A stretch of 64,000 nucleotides of DNA. Source: an uncultured Prevotella sp. Lineage in GTDB: Bacteria; Bacteroidota; Bacteroidia; Bacteroidales; Bacteroidaceae. The notes under the pieces were generated by a model, which did not search any database, was not told where the DNA came from, and saw only the letters and a program-made list of their open reading frames with translations. Numbering within the stretch: position 1 is the stretch's first letter; every line of letters begins with the position of its first letter. A program made the position numbers and the translations under genes. Below are positions 27,954 through 38,091 of the stretch, piece by piece. The DNA lies in the NCBI GenBank assembly GCA_946614435.1, contig CAMOGW010000007.1, positions 30,087 through 94,086 of the forward strand. Reading direction: 5' to 3'.

Positions 27954-29114
27954 TTACATAAGATCCTCGCTGACAAAGCCTTTAGGCAGCTGTCTGCAAT
28001 TATAGCTTGAAGCCATGATCTCGCCATAGGCACCGGCAGAGCGTATTGCCATTATGTCGCCCCGATGCGCGGCATTCAGGTCAGTCTGTTTGGCAAACAC
28101 GTCACTCGACTCGCAGATGGGGCCTACCACATCGTAGGTCTGCATAGGCTCCTCACTCGAAAGGTTCTCAATCTTGTGAAAGGCTTGATAGAGCGCAGGG
28201 CGAATGAGGTCGGTCATGCCTGCATCGAGTATGGCAAACTTCTTGTGAGTACCTTCTTTAATATATAAGGTACGTGAGATCAGTGATCCGCATTGCGCCA
28301 CTACTGCACGTCCCAGTTCAAAGTGGATCACTTGTCCGGGACGTCTTTTCAGATGCTTCGCATAAGTATCGAAGTAGGCTTTGAAGTCGGGAATAGGTAT
28401 GCGGTTAGGATGTTGGTAATCTATGCCAAGCCCTCCTCCCACGTTGATATTCTCTATGCAGATGTGATGACTCTCGAGCTGGTTCTGGAGCTCGTTGATC
28501 CGATTGCAGAGTGCTTGAAAGTCACCCATGTCCAAGATCTGTGAGCCGATATGGAAATGCAGTCCCACGAACTTCACGTTCTTCAGCTGTGCGGCCAGTT
28601 CTATGACACTTTGCATGTCGCGCATGGCAATGCCGAACTTGTTCTCAGCCAAGCCAGTGGTGATATTCGCATGAGTATGTGCTCCCACATCCGGATTGAT
28701 GCGGAAAGCCACTTTGGCCGTCTTGCCCCTTGCACCGGCAAGCTCATTGATGACTTCCAGTTCGGGCACGCTTTCAACATTGAAGCAGAAGATGTCGTGG
28801 TCCAGACCCAGCTCTATCTCCCAGTCGCTTTTGCCCACGCCAGCGAAGACAATCTTGTCGTGTGGAAATCCTGCTCGGATAGCAGCTTCAATCTCACCGC
28901 CACTCACACAGTCGGCTCCCAATCCTGCCTCACGAATGTAGCGCAGCACCTTGGGATTTGCATTGGCCTTCACGGCATAGTGAACGCAGAAGTCTTCATG
29001 CTTTCGAGTTTCCTCGTTGATAGCTCGTAGCGTTGTCCTTAACAGCTCCGTGTCATAGTAATAGAAGGGTGTCCGCATTTTTGCGAACTGTTCTAATGGG
29101 AACTTGCCTTTCAT
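27954..29114 (-). CDS. lysA: Diaminopimelate decarboxylase
   Basis: LysA makes lysine from meso-diaminopimelate, the last step of the pathway. The 386-residue PLP enzyme shows the Schiff-base lysine in HYAVKANANPKVLR, LGLHFHIGS-like sequence (VGLHFHIGSQI), the glycine-rich NVGGGLGIDY phosphate loop, and the cysteine of VVGPICESSDVFA at the active site. It is adjacent to lysC, 21 bases downstream of it, so the first and last enzymes of lysine synthesis are together. Confidence 0.96.
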   Translation of the reverse strand: MKGKFPLEQFAKMRTPFYYYDTELLRTTLRAINEETRKHEDFCVHYAVKANANPKVLRYIREAGLGADCVSGGEIEAAIRAGFPHDKIVFAGVGKSDWEIELGLDHDIFCFNVESVPELEVINELAGARGKTAKVAFRINPDVGAHTHANITTGLAENKFGIAMRDMQSVIELAAQLKNVKFVGLHFHIGSQILDMGDFQALCNRINELQNQLESHHICIENINVGGGLGIDYQHPNRIPIPDFKAYFDTYAKHLKRRPGQVIHFELGRAVVAQCGSLISRTLYIKEGTHKKFAILDAGMTDLIRPALYQAFHKIENLSSEEPMQTYDVVGPICESSDVFAKQTDLNAAHRGDIMAIRSAGAYGEIMASSYNCRQLPKGFVSEDLM

Positions 29115-29135
29115 TTTTTGTTGGAGGAGGTATTG

Positions 29136-30455
29136 TTATTTGTTGAACAGTGTGTCACTCAGTGCCTGAAGTGCGCGTTTCTTGTCTTCCTCACGTACCA
29201 GGAATGATATATTATAGTTCGATCCACCGTAGCTGATCATTCGTACCGGGATGTTCTTCATGGCATCCAGCACGCGCGTCTCGAAGCCGATGTTCGACCA
29301 GTCGAGGTCTCCTACCACACATACCACGCACATGCCAGTGTCAACGGTCACAGTACCGTACTTCTTCAACTCGTCAACAATCTCGCCTAAGTGGGCCGAA
29401 TTGTCTATTGACATGGAAACGCCTACCTCAGAGGTACACACCATGTCGATAGGTGTCTGATAGCTCTCAAAGATTTCGAACACCTTGCGCAGGAAGCCTG
29501 TGGCAAGCAACATGCGGCTCGACTTAATCTTGATGGCGATGATGTTGTCCTTTGCAGCCACGGCTTTGATTTTGCCGTATTCCGTAGCATTCGAAATAGT
29601 GGTGCCTTCAGCATCGGGATCCATCGTGTTGAGCAGACGCACGGGAATACCTGCATATTTGGCAGGCTGTACGCAGGTGGGGTGCAGGATCTTTGCTCCG
29701 AAATAAGCCAGCTCGGCAGCCTCTTCGAAATGGAGCTGATGTACGGGCTCTGTTTTGTCAACGATACGCGGGTCGTTGTTGTGCATACCGTCAATGTCGG
29801 TCCAGATTTGAATCTCCTCGGCATTAATGGCAGCACCGATGAGTGAGGCGGTATAGTCGCTGCCGCCACGTTGCAGGTTGTCAATCTCTCCGTAAGCATT
29901 GCGGCAGATGAAGCCTTGGGTGACATATACCTGATGACCGCCTTCCTTCTCAAGAATTGCATTCAGCTTCTCTTTGATATAGACGGGGTCTGGCTCAGCG
30001 TTCTTGTCTGTACGCATGAAGTCGAGTGCATTAATCAGGATGGCATCAATGCTTTGCTCCTTCATGTAGTTTACGACCATATTGGTTGACATCATCTCGC
30101 CTTGTGCTACGATGCTCTTCTCCTCGAAGCTCGTGAACAGTTCCTTCGTGAACGAACGCAGATACTGAAACTCATCGCGCAAGAAGTCGTTCGTCATCTG
30201 CTTATATTCGCTGCTCGTATAGAGCTCCTCCGTGTGGTGCAGGTACTTTTGTTCCAGCCTGTTGATCACTTCGTTTGCTCCGTCGGCATTCTTCTTGTAA
30301 AGATAATCCGAGATTTCAACCAGGGAGTTGGTCGTACCCGACATGGCTGACAATACCACAAACACTGGCTCACCCGACTTTGTGATGAGCTTTGTCACTT
30401 CCTTCATTCTTTGCGGGCTACCTACTGAGGTGCCACCGAACTTCATTACTTTCAT
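29136..30455 (-). CDS. lysC: Aspartate kinase
   Basis: LysC phosphorylates aspartate at the start of the lysine, threonine and methionine pathways. The 439-residue single-function protein begins MKVMKFGGTSVGSPQRM, has the kinase GGSDYTASLIGAA and WTDIDGMHNNDPR motifs, and ends in two ACT domains (with VCTSEVGVSMSID) that usually bind the feedback inhibitor. No homoserine dehydrogenase domain is fused. It precedes lysA. Confidence 0.96.
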   Translation of the reverse strand: MKVMKFGGTSVGSPQRMKEVTKLITKSGEPVFVVLSAMSGTTNSLVEISDYLYKKNADGANEVINRLEQKYLHHTEELYTSSEYKQMTNDFLRDEFQYLRSFTKELFTSFEEKSIVAQGEMMSTNMVVNYMKEQSIDAILINALDFMRTDKNAEPDPVYIKEKLNAILEKEGGHQVYVTQGFICRNAYGEIDNLQRGGSDYTASLIGAAINAEEIQIWTDIDGMHNNDPRIVDKTEPVHQLHFEEAAELAYFGAKILHPTCVQPAKYAGIPVRLLNTMDPDAEGTTISNATEYGKIKAVAAKDNIIAIKIKSSRMLLATGFLRKVFEIFESYQTPIDMVCTSEVGVSMSIDNSAHLGEIVDELKKYGTVTVDTGMCVVCVVGDLDWSNIGFETRVLDAMKNIPVRMISYGGSNYNISFLVREEDKKRALQALSDTLFNK

Positions 30456-30491
30456 AGTCTTTGTATATGTTTTTTATTTTCGTTTCTGTCC

Positions 30492-31196
30492 TTATTCCAG
30501 ACTTTTCTCCATTTCCTGTTTCTCGTTTTCGCTTGAAACCTTTTCCAGCTTACCGTCAAAGCAGCGATACACAATGCCCGGATAGAGATCCAGCAAAGGC
30601 ATGTTGTGTGTGGACATTACAACAGCAGTCCCTTCTTGTGAAATCTTGCGCAATATTTCCATGATGTTCTTTGCCGTCTCGGGGTCGAGATTGCCAGTCG
30701 GCTCGTCAGCCACAATCATCTTCGGGCTGTTGAGCAGTGCACGTGCAATAGCCACACGCTGCTGTTCGCCACCTGAAAGCTCGTGAGGCAGACACAACAT
30801 CTTGTCTTTCATGTTTACCAGGCTGAGCACCTCTTCGATGCGGTCATCTACTTGTGATTTCTTCCACCCGGTAGCTCTAAGCACGAATCTCAGGTTCTTA
30901 TACACGGTGAAGTGTGACAGCAGTTGAAAGTCCTGGAATACGATGCCCATCTGTCGGCGCAGAGCCGGAATGTGCTTTCGGCGTAGTGTCTTCAGATTGG
31001 TTCCAAAGACCGTTGCTTCATCTGCTTCGTCTATGTCGAGCTCGAAGTAGATGGTCTTCAGCAGCGAACTCTTTCCTGACCCCACTCGTCCGATGAGATA
31101 GATAAACTCTCCTTCACCGACGTTGAAGTCCACATTCTTCAGGATGGTCGTTCCGTCTTGTTGGCAAATTGTTGCGTTCTTATATTCTACAAGCAT
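30492..31196 (-). CDS. ftsE: FtsE-like ABC transporter ATPase
   Basis: This 234-residue ABC ATPase has Walker A GRVGSGKS (36-43), signature LSGGEQQRVAIARALL and Walker B MIVADEPTGNLD. The short loops and the IVFQDFQLLSHFTVYKNL segment resemble FtsE, which with the membrane protein FtsX regulates peptidoglycan hydrolases at the septum. No ftsX lies next to it, so it could also be a LolD-like or other FtsE/LolD family ATPase. It sits between hisIE and lysC. Confidence 0.8.
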   Translation of the reverse strand: MLVEYKNATICQQDGTTILKNVDFNVGEGEFIYLIGRVGSGKSSLLKTIYFELDIDEADEATVFGTNLKTLRRKHIPALRRQMGIVFQDFQLLSHFTVYKNLRFVLRATGWKKSQVDDRIEEVLSLVNMKDKMLCLPHELSGGEQQRVAIARALLNSPKMIVADEPTGNLDPETAKNIMEILRKISQEGTAVVMSTHNMPLLDLYPGIVYRCFDGKLEKVSSENEKQEMEKSLE

Positions 31197-31249
31197 TGCA
31201 TGATGTTATGTGAAGTCTATAACTTATGTTCTCTTGTGCGGGATGCCGC

Positions 31250-31897
31250 TCATTTCATCGTGCCTTCAGCCTTGGCTTTCCTGCGCTGGGCATCCCAGTT
31301 AGGGTCATGACGGTGGTGCAGCTCTTCAGCCACGTCTTCGATACGGAGACCTTTGCTTGTGAGCAGCACGATGAGGTGGTAGAGTAGGTCGGAGGCTTCA
31401 TATACTAAGTGCTCCTTTGTACCGTTGGTTGCCTCAATCACTGTCTCCAGTGCTTCTTCGCCCACCTTCTGTGCCATCTTGTTCACACCGTCGCTGAACA
31501 ACTTAGTGGTGTAGCTGCCTTCAGGCATCTGTTTGTGGCGTAGCTCAATGAAGTCCTGCAACTCGCTTAGGAATTCTATTGGATTGCTGCTATTCTCTTC
31601 TCCCCAGCAAGTATCAGTGCCTGTGTGGCAGGTAGGCCCTATGGGGTTCACTTTTATGAGCAGTGTATCATTGTCGCAGTCGTTCTGAATGCTCACGAGA
31701 TTCAGATAGTGACCTGAAGTCTCGCCCTTTGTCCAAAGACAATTACGTGTACGACTCCAGAACGTAACATGTTTGGTTGCAACAGTCGTGTCGTAGGCTT
31801 CTTGATTCATGAAGCCCAGCATGAGCACGTTTCGTGTCTTTGCGTCTTGTATGATGGCAGGCACCAGGCCGCCGCATTTATCAAAGTCTATTTTCAT
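31250..31897 (-). CDS. hisI: Bifunctional phosphoribosyl-AMP cyclohydrolase / phosphoribosyl-ATP pyrophosphatase
   Basis: HisIE carries out steps two and three of histidine synthesis. The HisI half (1 to about 110) contains TKHVTFWSRTRNCLWTKGE, NDCDNDTLL and GPTCHTGTDTCW with the metal-binding Cys and Asp residues. The HisE half (about 115-215) has the GEEALETVIEA and YEASDLLYHLIVLL helices. It is the last of the his genes here, 24 bases after hisF. Confidence 0.95.
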   Translation of the reverse strand: MKIDFDKCGGLVPAIIQDAKTRNVLMLGFMNQEAYDTTVATKHVTFWSRTRNCLWTKGETSGHYLNLVSIQNDCDNDTLLIKVNPIGPTCHTGTDTCWGEENSSNPIEFLSELQDFIELRHKQMPEGSYTTKLFSDGVNKMAQKVGEEALETVIEATNGTKEHLVYEASDLLYHLIVLLTSKGLRIEDVAEELHHRHDPNWDAQRRKAKAEGTMK

Positions 31898-31921
31898 GTT
31901 ATTTCAGTATGTGTCAGTTTT

Positions 31922-32680
31922 TTATAGACGAACGTCTATTCCTTCATCATGTAAATATTTCTTCAGTTCTGGAATGGCAATCTCTCCGAAGTGGAACACA
32001 CTGGCAGCGAGTGCCGCATCGGCTTTGCCCAGCAGGAAGGCATCTCTGAAATGCTCTTTCTTTCCTGCACCTCCACTGGCTATGACGGGAATGTTCAGAT
32101 TGTCTGCCAGTTGCGCCAATGCTTCATTGGCATAGCCAGTCTTCACCCCGTCGTGGTCCATGCTTGTGAACAGAATCTCTCCGGCTCCTCGTTCCTGTGC
32201 TTCGCGTGCCCATTCAAAGAGTCCTCGTTCCGTTCGCTCGCGCCCACCTTTCAGATAGCAGTGCCATCCGTCTTCATCGTGTCTGGCATCAATGGCACAG
32301 ACACAAACCTGCGAGCCGAATTGGGTGGCTATCTCCTCAATCAGTTCCGGGCGGCGCAGGGCTGCGCTGTTCACACTCACCTTGTCGGCTCCGGCATAGA
32401 GCAGTCGCTCCACGTCGGCCAGTTCGTTGATGCCGCCTCCTACGGTGAACGGTATGTTGATGGCCTCAGCCACACGTGTGACCATTTCCGTGAAGGTCTT
32501 TCGGCCTTCAAACGAAGCCGTGATGTCAAGGAATACCAGTTCGTCGGCTCCAGCCTGACTGTAGGCTTTGCCTAATTCCACAGGATTCCCCGCGCTCCTG
32601 AGTCCCACGAAGTTGACTCCCTTAACTGTTTCGCCGTTCTTTACGTCGAGACAAGGAATTATTCTGCGTGCCAGTGCCAT
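31922..32680 (-). CDS. hisF: Imidazole glycerol phosphate synthase, cyclase subunit
   Basis: HisF is the barrel subunit that joins PRFAR with ammonia from HisH. The 252-residue protein starts [19 protein letters not shown], holds the first catalytic Asp in that segment and the second in [14 protein letters not shown], with phosphate-binding glycine stretches FTVGGGI and IASGGAG. Its start overlaps the end of hisA by 22 bases, more than usual but in the position expected from the family N-terminus. Confidence 0.96.
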   Translation of the reverse strand: MALARRIIPCLDVKNGETVKGVNFVGLRSAGNPVELGKAYSQAGADELVFLDITASFEGRKTFTEMVTRVAEAINIPFTVGGGINELADVERLLYAGADKVSVNSAALRRPELIEEIATQFGSQVCVCAIDARHDEDGWHCYLKGGRERTERGLFEWAREAQERGAGEILFTSMDHDGVKTGYANEALAQLADNLNIPVIASGGAGKKEHFRDAFLLGKADAALAASVFHFGEIAIPELKKYLHDEGIDVRL

Positions 32681-33390
32681 AGTTCATTCAAGTTGATTCG
32701 TCCTTCATATATTGCTTTGCCAAAGACCACTCCTGGTATGCCGGCCTCGTTGAGTGCCTCGATGTCGCTGATAGCGCTTACGCCACCGCTGGCAATGAGG
32801 TGAAGCTTAGGATAGGAGTTCATCACGGTCTTATATAGGTCGATGGCAGGTCCTGCAAGCGTGCCGTCTTTTGAAATCTCCGTGCAGAGCACGTTCGTCA
32901 CGCCCATTGCCACATATTTCTCAAGAAAGTCTGCCAGTGCCACGTCCGAGCTTTCTTTCCATCCGTTGATGCTGATCCTGCCGTGTCGGACGTCGGCTCC
33001 GAGGATCATGCGGTCGGCACCGTACTTCTTGAGCCATTGCTCAAACAGCAATGGATCGGTCACCGCTACAGAGCCCACCGTGACCATAGCAGCGCCAGCT
33101 TCGAAAGCTTGACAGATGTCGTCGTCGGTCTTGATGCCGCCTCCGAAATCGACAGTTAGATGTGTTTGAGAGGTAATATCTCTCAGCACGTTGCTGTTGA
33201 CGATGTGTTTCGATTTTGCTCCGTCGAGATCCACCACATGCAGGCGTTTGAATCCCATGTCCTCAAACTCCTTGGCCACGTCGGCTGGCGAGTCTCGATA
33301 GACCGTCTTCTGGCTATAGTCGCCTTTAGTGAGTCTCACGCATTTACCTTCGATGATGTCGATGGCAGGTATCAGTTCAATCTGTTTCAT
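32659..33390 (-). CDS. hisA: ProFAR isomerase (HisA)
   Basis: HisA isomerises ProFAR to PRFAR. The 243-residue barrel protein has the first catalytic Asp in [19 protein letters not shown] and the second near [14 protein letters not shown], with phosphate loops TVDFGGGIK and [11 protein letters not shown]. It overlaps hisH by four bases and hisF by 22 bases, consistent with translational coupling within the hisHAF block. Confidence 0.96.
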   Translation of the reverse strand: MKQIELIPAIDIIEGKCVRLTKGDYSQKTVYRDSPADVAKEFEDMGFKRLHVVDLDGAKSKHIVNSNVLRDITSQTHLTVDFGGGIKTDDDICQAFEAGAAMVTVGSVAVTDPLLFEQWLKKYGADRMILGADVRHGRISINGWKESSDVALADFLEKYVAMGVTNVLCTEISKDGTLAGPAIDLYKTVMNSYPKLHLIASGGVSAISDIEALNEAGIPGVVFGKAIYEGRINLNELWHWHAE

Positions 33391-33974
33391 AGGTCAAGAA
33401 AGTTCTTTAGAATCTGTTCGCCGGCATCACCGCTTTTCTCCGGGTGAAACTGTGTGGCATAGAAATTGTCCTTGTGCAGCGCAGCGCTATAGGGAATGAT
33501 ATAGTCGGCTGTGGCGATGGTCTCGGGACACAGTGGAACATAGAAACTGTGTACGAAATATACATATTGCTGTTCCAGTCCTTTCATGAGTGGTGAGCTC
33601 GTGTCGTACAGGCGGTTCCATCCCATGCATGGCACTTTCTCTTCGTGGCGGTTGGGGCGGAAGCGCTTCACCTCGGCATCGAACACTCCGATGCAGTCTG
33701 TATCGCCCTCCTCAGAGTGTCGGCAGAGCAGTTGCTGTCCTACGCAGATGCCAAGCACGGGTTGCTGTAGCGAGCGGATTAGCTCGTCGAGCTTTCTGGC
33801 TTTCAGATATTCCATAGCTCCTCGTGCCTCGCCTTGTCCTGGAAAAATGACACGGTCGGCCTTGTGGAGTTCCTCGGCATCGTCGGTCAGGAGCGGCTCG
33901 ACACCCAATCGCTTGAGCGTGTTCACCACCGAGAAGATGTTGCCTGCATTATATTTTACAATAGCTACGTTCAT
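33387..33974 (-). CDS. hisH: Imidazole glycerol phosphate synthase, glutaminase subunit
   Basis: HisH frees ammonia from glutamine for HisF. The 195-residue class I glutamine amidotransferase has the nucleophile Cys in PVLGICVGQQLL (Val for the usual Leu) and the catalytic His-Glu pair in ATQFHPEKSGDAG. The N-terminus VAIVKYNAGNIFSVVNTL is typical. It begins 18 bases after purU and overlaps hisA by four bases. The other his genes (hisG, D, C, B) are not in this window. Confidence 0.95.
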   Translation of the reverse strand: MNVAIVKYNAGNIFSVVNTLKRLGVEPLLTDDAEELHKADRVIFPGQGEARGAMEYLKARKLDELIRSLQQPVLGICVGQQLLCRHSEEGDTDCIGVFDAEVKRFRPNRHEEKVPCMGWNRLYDTSSPLMKGLEQQYVYFVHSFYVPLCPETIATADYIIPYSAALHKDNFYATQFHPEKSGDAGEQILKNFLDL

Positions 33975-33992
33975 AAAACTGCAAATTATGAA

Positions 33993-34856
33993 TTAACTAA
34001 AGATGATGGTCTTGTTCTTGTAAGTCAGAATCTTGCGCTGAATGTGCTTAGCCACGGCTCGTGAGAGCACGATTTTCTCCAAGTCTTTGCCTTTCAGGAC
34101 AAGGCTCTCGGGCGTGTCCTTGTGAGTGATGCGAGTCACGTCCTGTTCAATGATGGGACCTGCGTCGAGCTCTGCCGTGACATAATGACTCGTTGCGCCA
34201 ATGATCTTCACGCCTCGCTCCCATGCCTGGTGATAGGGCTTGGCACCTATGAAGGCGGGCAGGAATGAATGGTGAATGTTGATGATGTGATGGGGGTAGG
34301 CCGCAATCATGTCGTCGCTGATAATCTGCATGTAGCGCGCCAGGACAATGAACGAGATGTCTTCCTTCTTTAACAGGTCCATTTCGGCTTTTTCCACCTC
34401 TGCCTTGTTGGAATGGTCCTTGTTGATGCTCCAAACGTAGTAGGGGATTCCAAACTGCTCAGCCACATAGCGAAGATCTTCGTGATTCGACACGATGCAG
34501 GGAATGTCAACATTGTACTCACCAGCTTTCCAGCGTGCCAGCAGGTCGTAGAGACAGTGGCTCATCTTGCTGACGAAGATCGCCATGCGTGGGCGCTTGT
34601 CGCTATAGTAAAGGCTGAACTTCATCTTGTAGCGCTGGGCATAGAGTGTAGTAATGTATTCGTAGAGTTTTTCGCGAGGTATGAGAAATTCTTCCAGTTC
34701 CCATTCTATACGCATGAAAAACATGCCGTCGAGCTTGTCAACATATTGGTCGAGATAAACGATGTTACCCTTGTTGTCTGTAATAAATTTTGTGACTTCC
34801 GAAATGATGCCCTGTTGGTCTGGACAATGCAGGAGAAGGATTGCGGTTGGTTTCAT
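33993..34856 (-). CDS. purU: Formyltetrahydrofolate deformylase
   Basis: PurU hydrolyses 10-formyl-THF to formate and THF, balancing one-carbon pools. The N-terminal ACT domain (AILLLHCPDQQGIISEVT) is followed by the formyltransferase-fold catalytic part with the Asn-His pair of INIHHSFLPAF and the Asp in TAELDAGPIIEQD. The protein has 287 residues from ATG 34856; a TTG at 34886 lies just at the predicted transcription start and is not used. It is the first gene of the long minus-strand string and directly precedes hisH. Confidence 0.94.
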   Translation of the reverse strand: MKPTAILLLHCPDQQGIISEVTKFITDNKGNIVYLDQYVDKLDGMFFMRIEWELEEFLIPREKLYEYITTLYAQRYKMKFSLYYSDKRPRMAIFVSKMSHCLYDLLARWKAGEYNVDIPCIVSNHEDLRYVAEQFGIPYYVWSINKDHSNKAEVEKAEMDLLKKEDISFIVLARYMQIISDDMIAAYPHHIINIHHSFLPAFIGAKPYHQAWERGVKIIGATSHYVTAELDAGPIIEQDVTRITHKDTPESLVLKGKDLEKIVLSRAVAKHIQRKILTYKNKTIIFS

Positions 34857-34891
34857 TTTTCGAAATTTAGTATATACTCTTTTCAAGAGTG

Positions 34892-34899
34892 CAAAGTTA
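34892..34899 (-). promoter_or_regulatory. Promoter for the purU-his-lys string
   Basis: CAAAGTTA reads TAACTTTG on the minus strand, and CAAA at 34919-34922 (TTTG on the minus strand) lies 19 bases upstream, an exact match to the two-part Bacteroidota promoter. The transcript would start near 34885. Confidence 0.65.
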
Positions 34900-35136
34900 C
34901 GAATAAGAGATTAAAAAGCAAAGCGAAAATCCAATATTTTTGCCAATTTCATACCGATTCACATAATATTTGTGCGTTTTTGCATGTTCATTCATGTTTT
35001 TGCATTTCCTTTTAGCATTTTTCGCTCTCTCTTCTCCATACACCTTTCTTGATAGTTTTCCCCTTGAGATATGTCAATCTGTTATAAAAAGACGGAAAAA
35101 ACTTTCACTTTTGCTTTGTTTTGTTTCTAAATAGTG

Positions 35137-35144
35137 TAACTTTG
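35137..35144 (+). promoter_or_regulatory. Promoter for the leu operon
   Basis: TAACTTTG fits TAnnTTTG, with TTTG at 35115-35118 in the -33 position (18 bases apart). The leader to leuA (35207) is about 55 bases. I see no leader peptide rich in leucine codons and no T-box. Confidence 0.6.
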
Positions 35145-35206
35145 CAACCTAATCACAAATTTTCAAGGCAATAAGGTTAAGAAATTAAAGCAAAAGTAAA
35201 GAGAGA

Positions 35207-36703
35207 ATGAACGACAGATTGTTTATATTCGACACAACGCTTCGTGATGGCGAGCAGGTGCCTGGTTGTCAGCTGAACACAGTTGAGAAGATTCAGGTGG
35301 CAAAGGCGCTCGAGCAGTTGGGCGTTGATGTGATTGAAGCAGGATTCCCGGTTAGTTCGCCAGGCGACTTCAATAGTGTGATTGAAATCTCAAAAGCCGT
35401 GACATGGCCCACTATTTGTGCGCTCACACGTGCTGTGCGACGCGATATAGATGTGGCTGCCGAGGCGTTGCAATATGCCAAGCACAAGCGCATTCATACC
35501 GGCATAGGGACCAGCGACTCCCATATTAAGTACAAGTTCAACTCTACTCGTGAGGAAATCATTGAACGTGCCGTGGCTGCCGTGAAGTATGCCAAGAAGT
35601 ATGTAGAGGACGTGGAGTTCTATGCCGAGGATGCCGGACGTACTGAGAATGAGTATTTGGCGCGTGTCATTGAGGCGGTGATTAAGGCCGGTGCTACCGT
35701 GGTTAATATTCCTGATACTACGGGCTATTGTCTGCCCGACGAGTTCGGTGAAAAGATTCGCTATCTGAAAGAGCATGTCGATGGCATAGACCGCGCCATC
35801 ATCTCAACCCATTGCCACAACGACTTGGGCATGGCTACGGCAAATACGCTGGAAGGCGTGCTCAACGGTGCCCGTCAGGTGGAGGTGACGATCAACGGTA
35901 TAGGTGAGCGTGCCGGCAATACCTCGCTTGAGGAGATTGTCATGATTCTGAAGTGCCACAAATCCATCAGTATCGATACCAACATCAACACTACGAAGAT
36001 ATTCCCCACCAGCCGAATGGTGTCGGGCTTGATGAATATGCCAGTACAGCCCAATAAGGCCATTGTGGGCCGTAATGCCTTTGCCCACTCGAGCGGCATC
36101 CATCAGGACGGTGTGCTGAAGAACGTACATACCTATGAGATCATGGACCCGAAGGATGTGGGTATTGACGACAATTCTATCGTGCTGACAGCTCGTAGCG
36201 GACGTGCTGCGCTGAAGCACCGCCTACATGTGAACGGGGTCGATATGAGTGAGGAGAAGCTGGACAAGATTTATGAGAAGTTCTTGGAGCTGGCCGACCA
36301 GAAAAAGGAGGTGACCGATGCCGACGTGCTTATGCTGGCTGGTGCCGATACTGCCGACCAGCATGCCGTGCGACTCGACTTCTTGCAAGTCACTACGGGC
36401 AAGGGCGTGAAGTCGGTGGCTTCCATCGGGTTGGACATCAGCGGACAGAAGTTCGAGGCTGCCTCGAGCGGCAATGGTCCTGTCGATGCTGCCATCAAGG
36501 CCATGAAGAAAATCATCATGAAGAAGATGACCTTGAAGGAATTCACTATTCAGGCTATTTCCAAGGGCTCCGACGATGTGGGTAAGGTACACATGCAGGT
36601 GGAGTACGACGGCTCTGTATATTATGGCTTCGGAGCCAATACTGATATCGTTACGGCTTCGGTGGAAGCATATATTGACTGTATAAATAAGTTTAAGCGA
36701 TGA
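35207..36703 (+). CDS. leuA: 2-isopropylmalate synthase
   Basis: LeuA condenses acetyl-CoA with 2-oxoisovalerate, the first step of leucine synthesis. The 498-residue protein starts [18 protein letters not shown], has the metal-binding [14 protein letters not shown] and [17 protein letters not shown], and a C-terminal regulatory domain (about 385-498) with [14 protein letters not shown], where leucine binds in characterised enzymes. Its stop overlaps the leuC start by four bases. Confidence 0.95.
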   Translation: MNDRLFIFDTTLRDGEQVPGCQLNTVEKIQVAKALEQLGVDVIEAGFPVSSPGDFNSVIEISKAVTWPTICALTRAVRRDIDVAAEALQYAKHKRIHTGIGTSDSHIKYKFNSTREEIIERAVAAVKYAKKYVEDVEFYAEDAGRTENEYLARVIEAVIKAGATVVNIPDTTGYCLPDEFGEKIRYLKEHVDGIDRAIISTHCHNDLGMATANTLEGVLNGARQVEVTINGIGERAGNTSLEEIVMILKCHKSISIDTNINTTKIFPTSRMVSGLMNMPVQPNKAIVGRNAFAHSSGIHQDGVLKNVHTYEIMDPKDVGIDDNSIVLTARSGRAALKHRLHVNGVDMSEEKLDKIYEKFLELADQKKEVTDADVLMLAGADTADQHAVRLDFLQVTTGKGVKSVASIGLDISGQKFEAASSGNGPVDAAIKAMKKIIMKKMTLKEFTIQAISKGSDDVGKVHMQVEYDGSVYYGFGANTDIVTASVEAYIDCINKFKR

Positions 36704-38088
36704 ATACATTATTTGATAAAATCTGGGATCGGCACGTCGTGCAACAGGTACCCGACGGTCCCACTCAGCTTTATATTGATCGTCTCTATTGCCACGAAGT
36801 GACCTCTCCGCAGGCATTCGACGGCATGAGGGCGCGTGGCCTGAAGTGCTTCCGTCCTGACCACATCGTCTGCATGCCTGACCATAACACCCCTACGCAC
36901 GATCAGGACAAGCCCATCAGTGATCCCGTGTCGAAGAAGCAGGTAGATGCACTGGAGCGGAACGCCCGTGAGTTCGGGCTCAGGCACTATGGCATGATGT
37001 CGCCCGATAATGGCATCATACACGTGGTGGGCCCTGAGAAGGGACTCTCGCTGCCAGGCATGACCATCGTTTGCGGCGACTCTCACACCAGCACGCATGG
37101 AGCTGTGGGAGCTGTGGCTTTCGGCATCGGAACCTCTGAGGTGGAGATGGTGATGGCCTCGCAGTGCATCTTGCAACAAAAGCCGCGCTCTATGCGCATC
37201 ACCATCAATGGCGAGTTGGAGCGTGGCGTGACGGCAAAGGATGTAGCCCTCTACCTCATGTCGCAGCTCACCACCAGCGGCGCCACGGGCTACTTTGTAG
37301 AGTATGCCGGCGAGGTGGTTCGGAACCTGTCGATGGAGGGCAGGCTCACGCTTTGCAACCTCTCTATTGAGATGGGAGCGCGAGGCGGATTCATCGCTCC
37401 CGACGAGACCACGTTTGCCTATCTGAAAGGGCGCGAATTTGCCCCCAAGGGCGATGAATGGAATCGTGCCGTAGCCTATTGGAAAACGCTTCGGAGTGAT
37501 GCTGATGCAGTGTTTGATAAAGAACTGACATTCAGCGCGAAAGATATTGAACCGCGAATCACTTATGGAACTAATCCCGGCATGGGTATTGGTATTGCTG
37601 AATGCATACCTTCGGCTGTCTCTGAAAAAGAGTCGGCAGGCTTTATGAAGTCACTCGCCTACATGGGCTTCAAACCTGGCGAAAAGCTCTTGGGTAAGAC
37701 CGTCGATTACGTCTTCCTCGGAGCCTGCACCAATGGGCGCATTGAAGACTTCCGCGCCTTTGCCTCTATAGTGAAAGGACGGAAGAAAGCACCCAACGTG
37801 GTGGCTTGGCTGGTGCCTGGCTCTTGGGCGGTTGACCGTCAGATTCGCGAGGAAGGGCTCGACAAGGTGCTGGCTGAGGCTGGCTTCCAGATTCGTCAGC
37901 CTGGCTGCTCGGCTTGTCTGGCTATGAACGACGACAAGGTGCCTTCGGGCAAGCTTTGTGTATCAACCAGTAATCGCAATTTTGAAGGACGTCAGGGCCC
38001 CGGGGCACGCACCATCCTGGCCTCACCCCTTGTGGCAGCCGCAGCTGCCGTAACTGGCGTTATCACCGATCCACGTTCCCTTTTATAA
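36700..38088 (+). CDS. leuC: 3-isopropylmalate dehydratase, large subunit
   Basis: LeuC with LeuD isomerises 2- to 3-isopropylmalate through a [4Fe-4S] cluster. The 462-residue aconitase-family protein has [20 protein letters not shown] and the cluster cysteines in [13 protein letters not shown] and GCSACLAMN. Length and order fit. It is followed after three bases by leuD. Confidence 0.96.
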   Translation: MNTLFDKIWDRHVVQQVPDGPTQLYIDRLYCHEVTSPQAFDGMRARGLKCFRPDHIVCMPDHNTPTHDQDKPISDPVSKKQVDALERNAREFGLRHYGMMSPDNGIIHVVGPEKGLSLPGMTIVCGDSHTSTHGAVGAVAFGIGTSEVEMVMASQCILQQKPRSMRITINGELERGVTAKDVALYLMSQLTTSGATGYFVEYAGEVVRNLSMEGRLTLCNLSIEMGARGGFIAPDETTFAYLKGREFAPKGDEWNRAVAYWKTLRSDADAVFDKELTFSAKDIEPRITYGTNPGMGIGIAECIPSAVSEKESAGFMKSLAYMGFKPGEKLLGKTVDYVFLGACTNGRIEDFRAFASIVKGRKKAPNVVAWLVPGSWAVDRQIREEGLDKVLAEAGFQIRQPGCSACLAMNDDKVPSGKLCVSTSNRNFEGRQGPGARTILASPLVAAAAAVTGVITDPRSLL

Positions 38089-38091
38089 ATT

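Larger units (their letters stand above)
34857..35206. other. 350-bp intergenic region between purU and leuA with divergent promoters
   Basis: The region is AT-rich, without a convincing gene. It holds the purU promoter at 34892-34899 and the leuA promoter at 35137-35144. Between them GTTTTTGCAT occurs twice exactly 20 bases apart (34976-34985 and 34996-35005), a third partial match (AGCATTTTTCGC) follows, and the space between the two copies holds two CATG. This could be an operator but may be chance in AT-rich DNA. Confidence 0.5.

Noticed and set aside
34857..34886. Longer purU start at TTG 34886
   Set aside because: It would lie at or before the predicted transcription start and adds no family sequence.
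35145..35206. Leader peptide or attenuator before leuA
   Set aside because: No leucine-rich small frame and no alternative stems with a T run are present.
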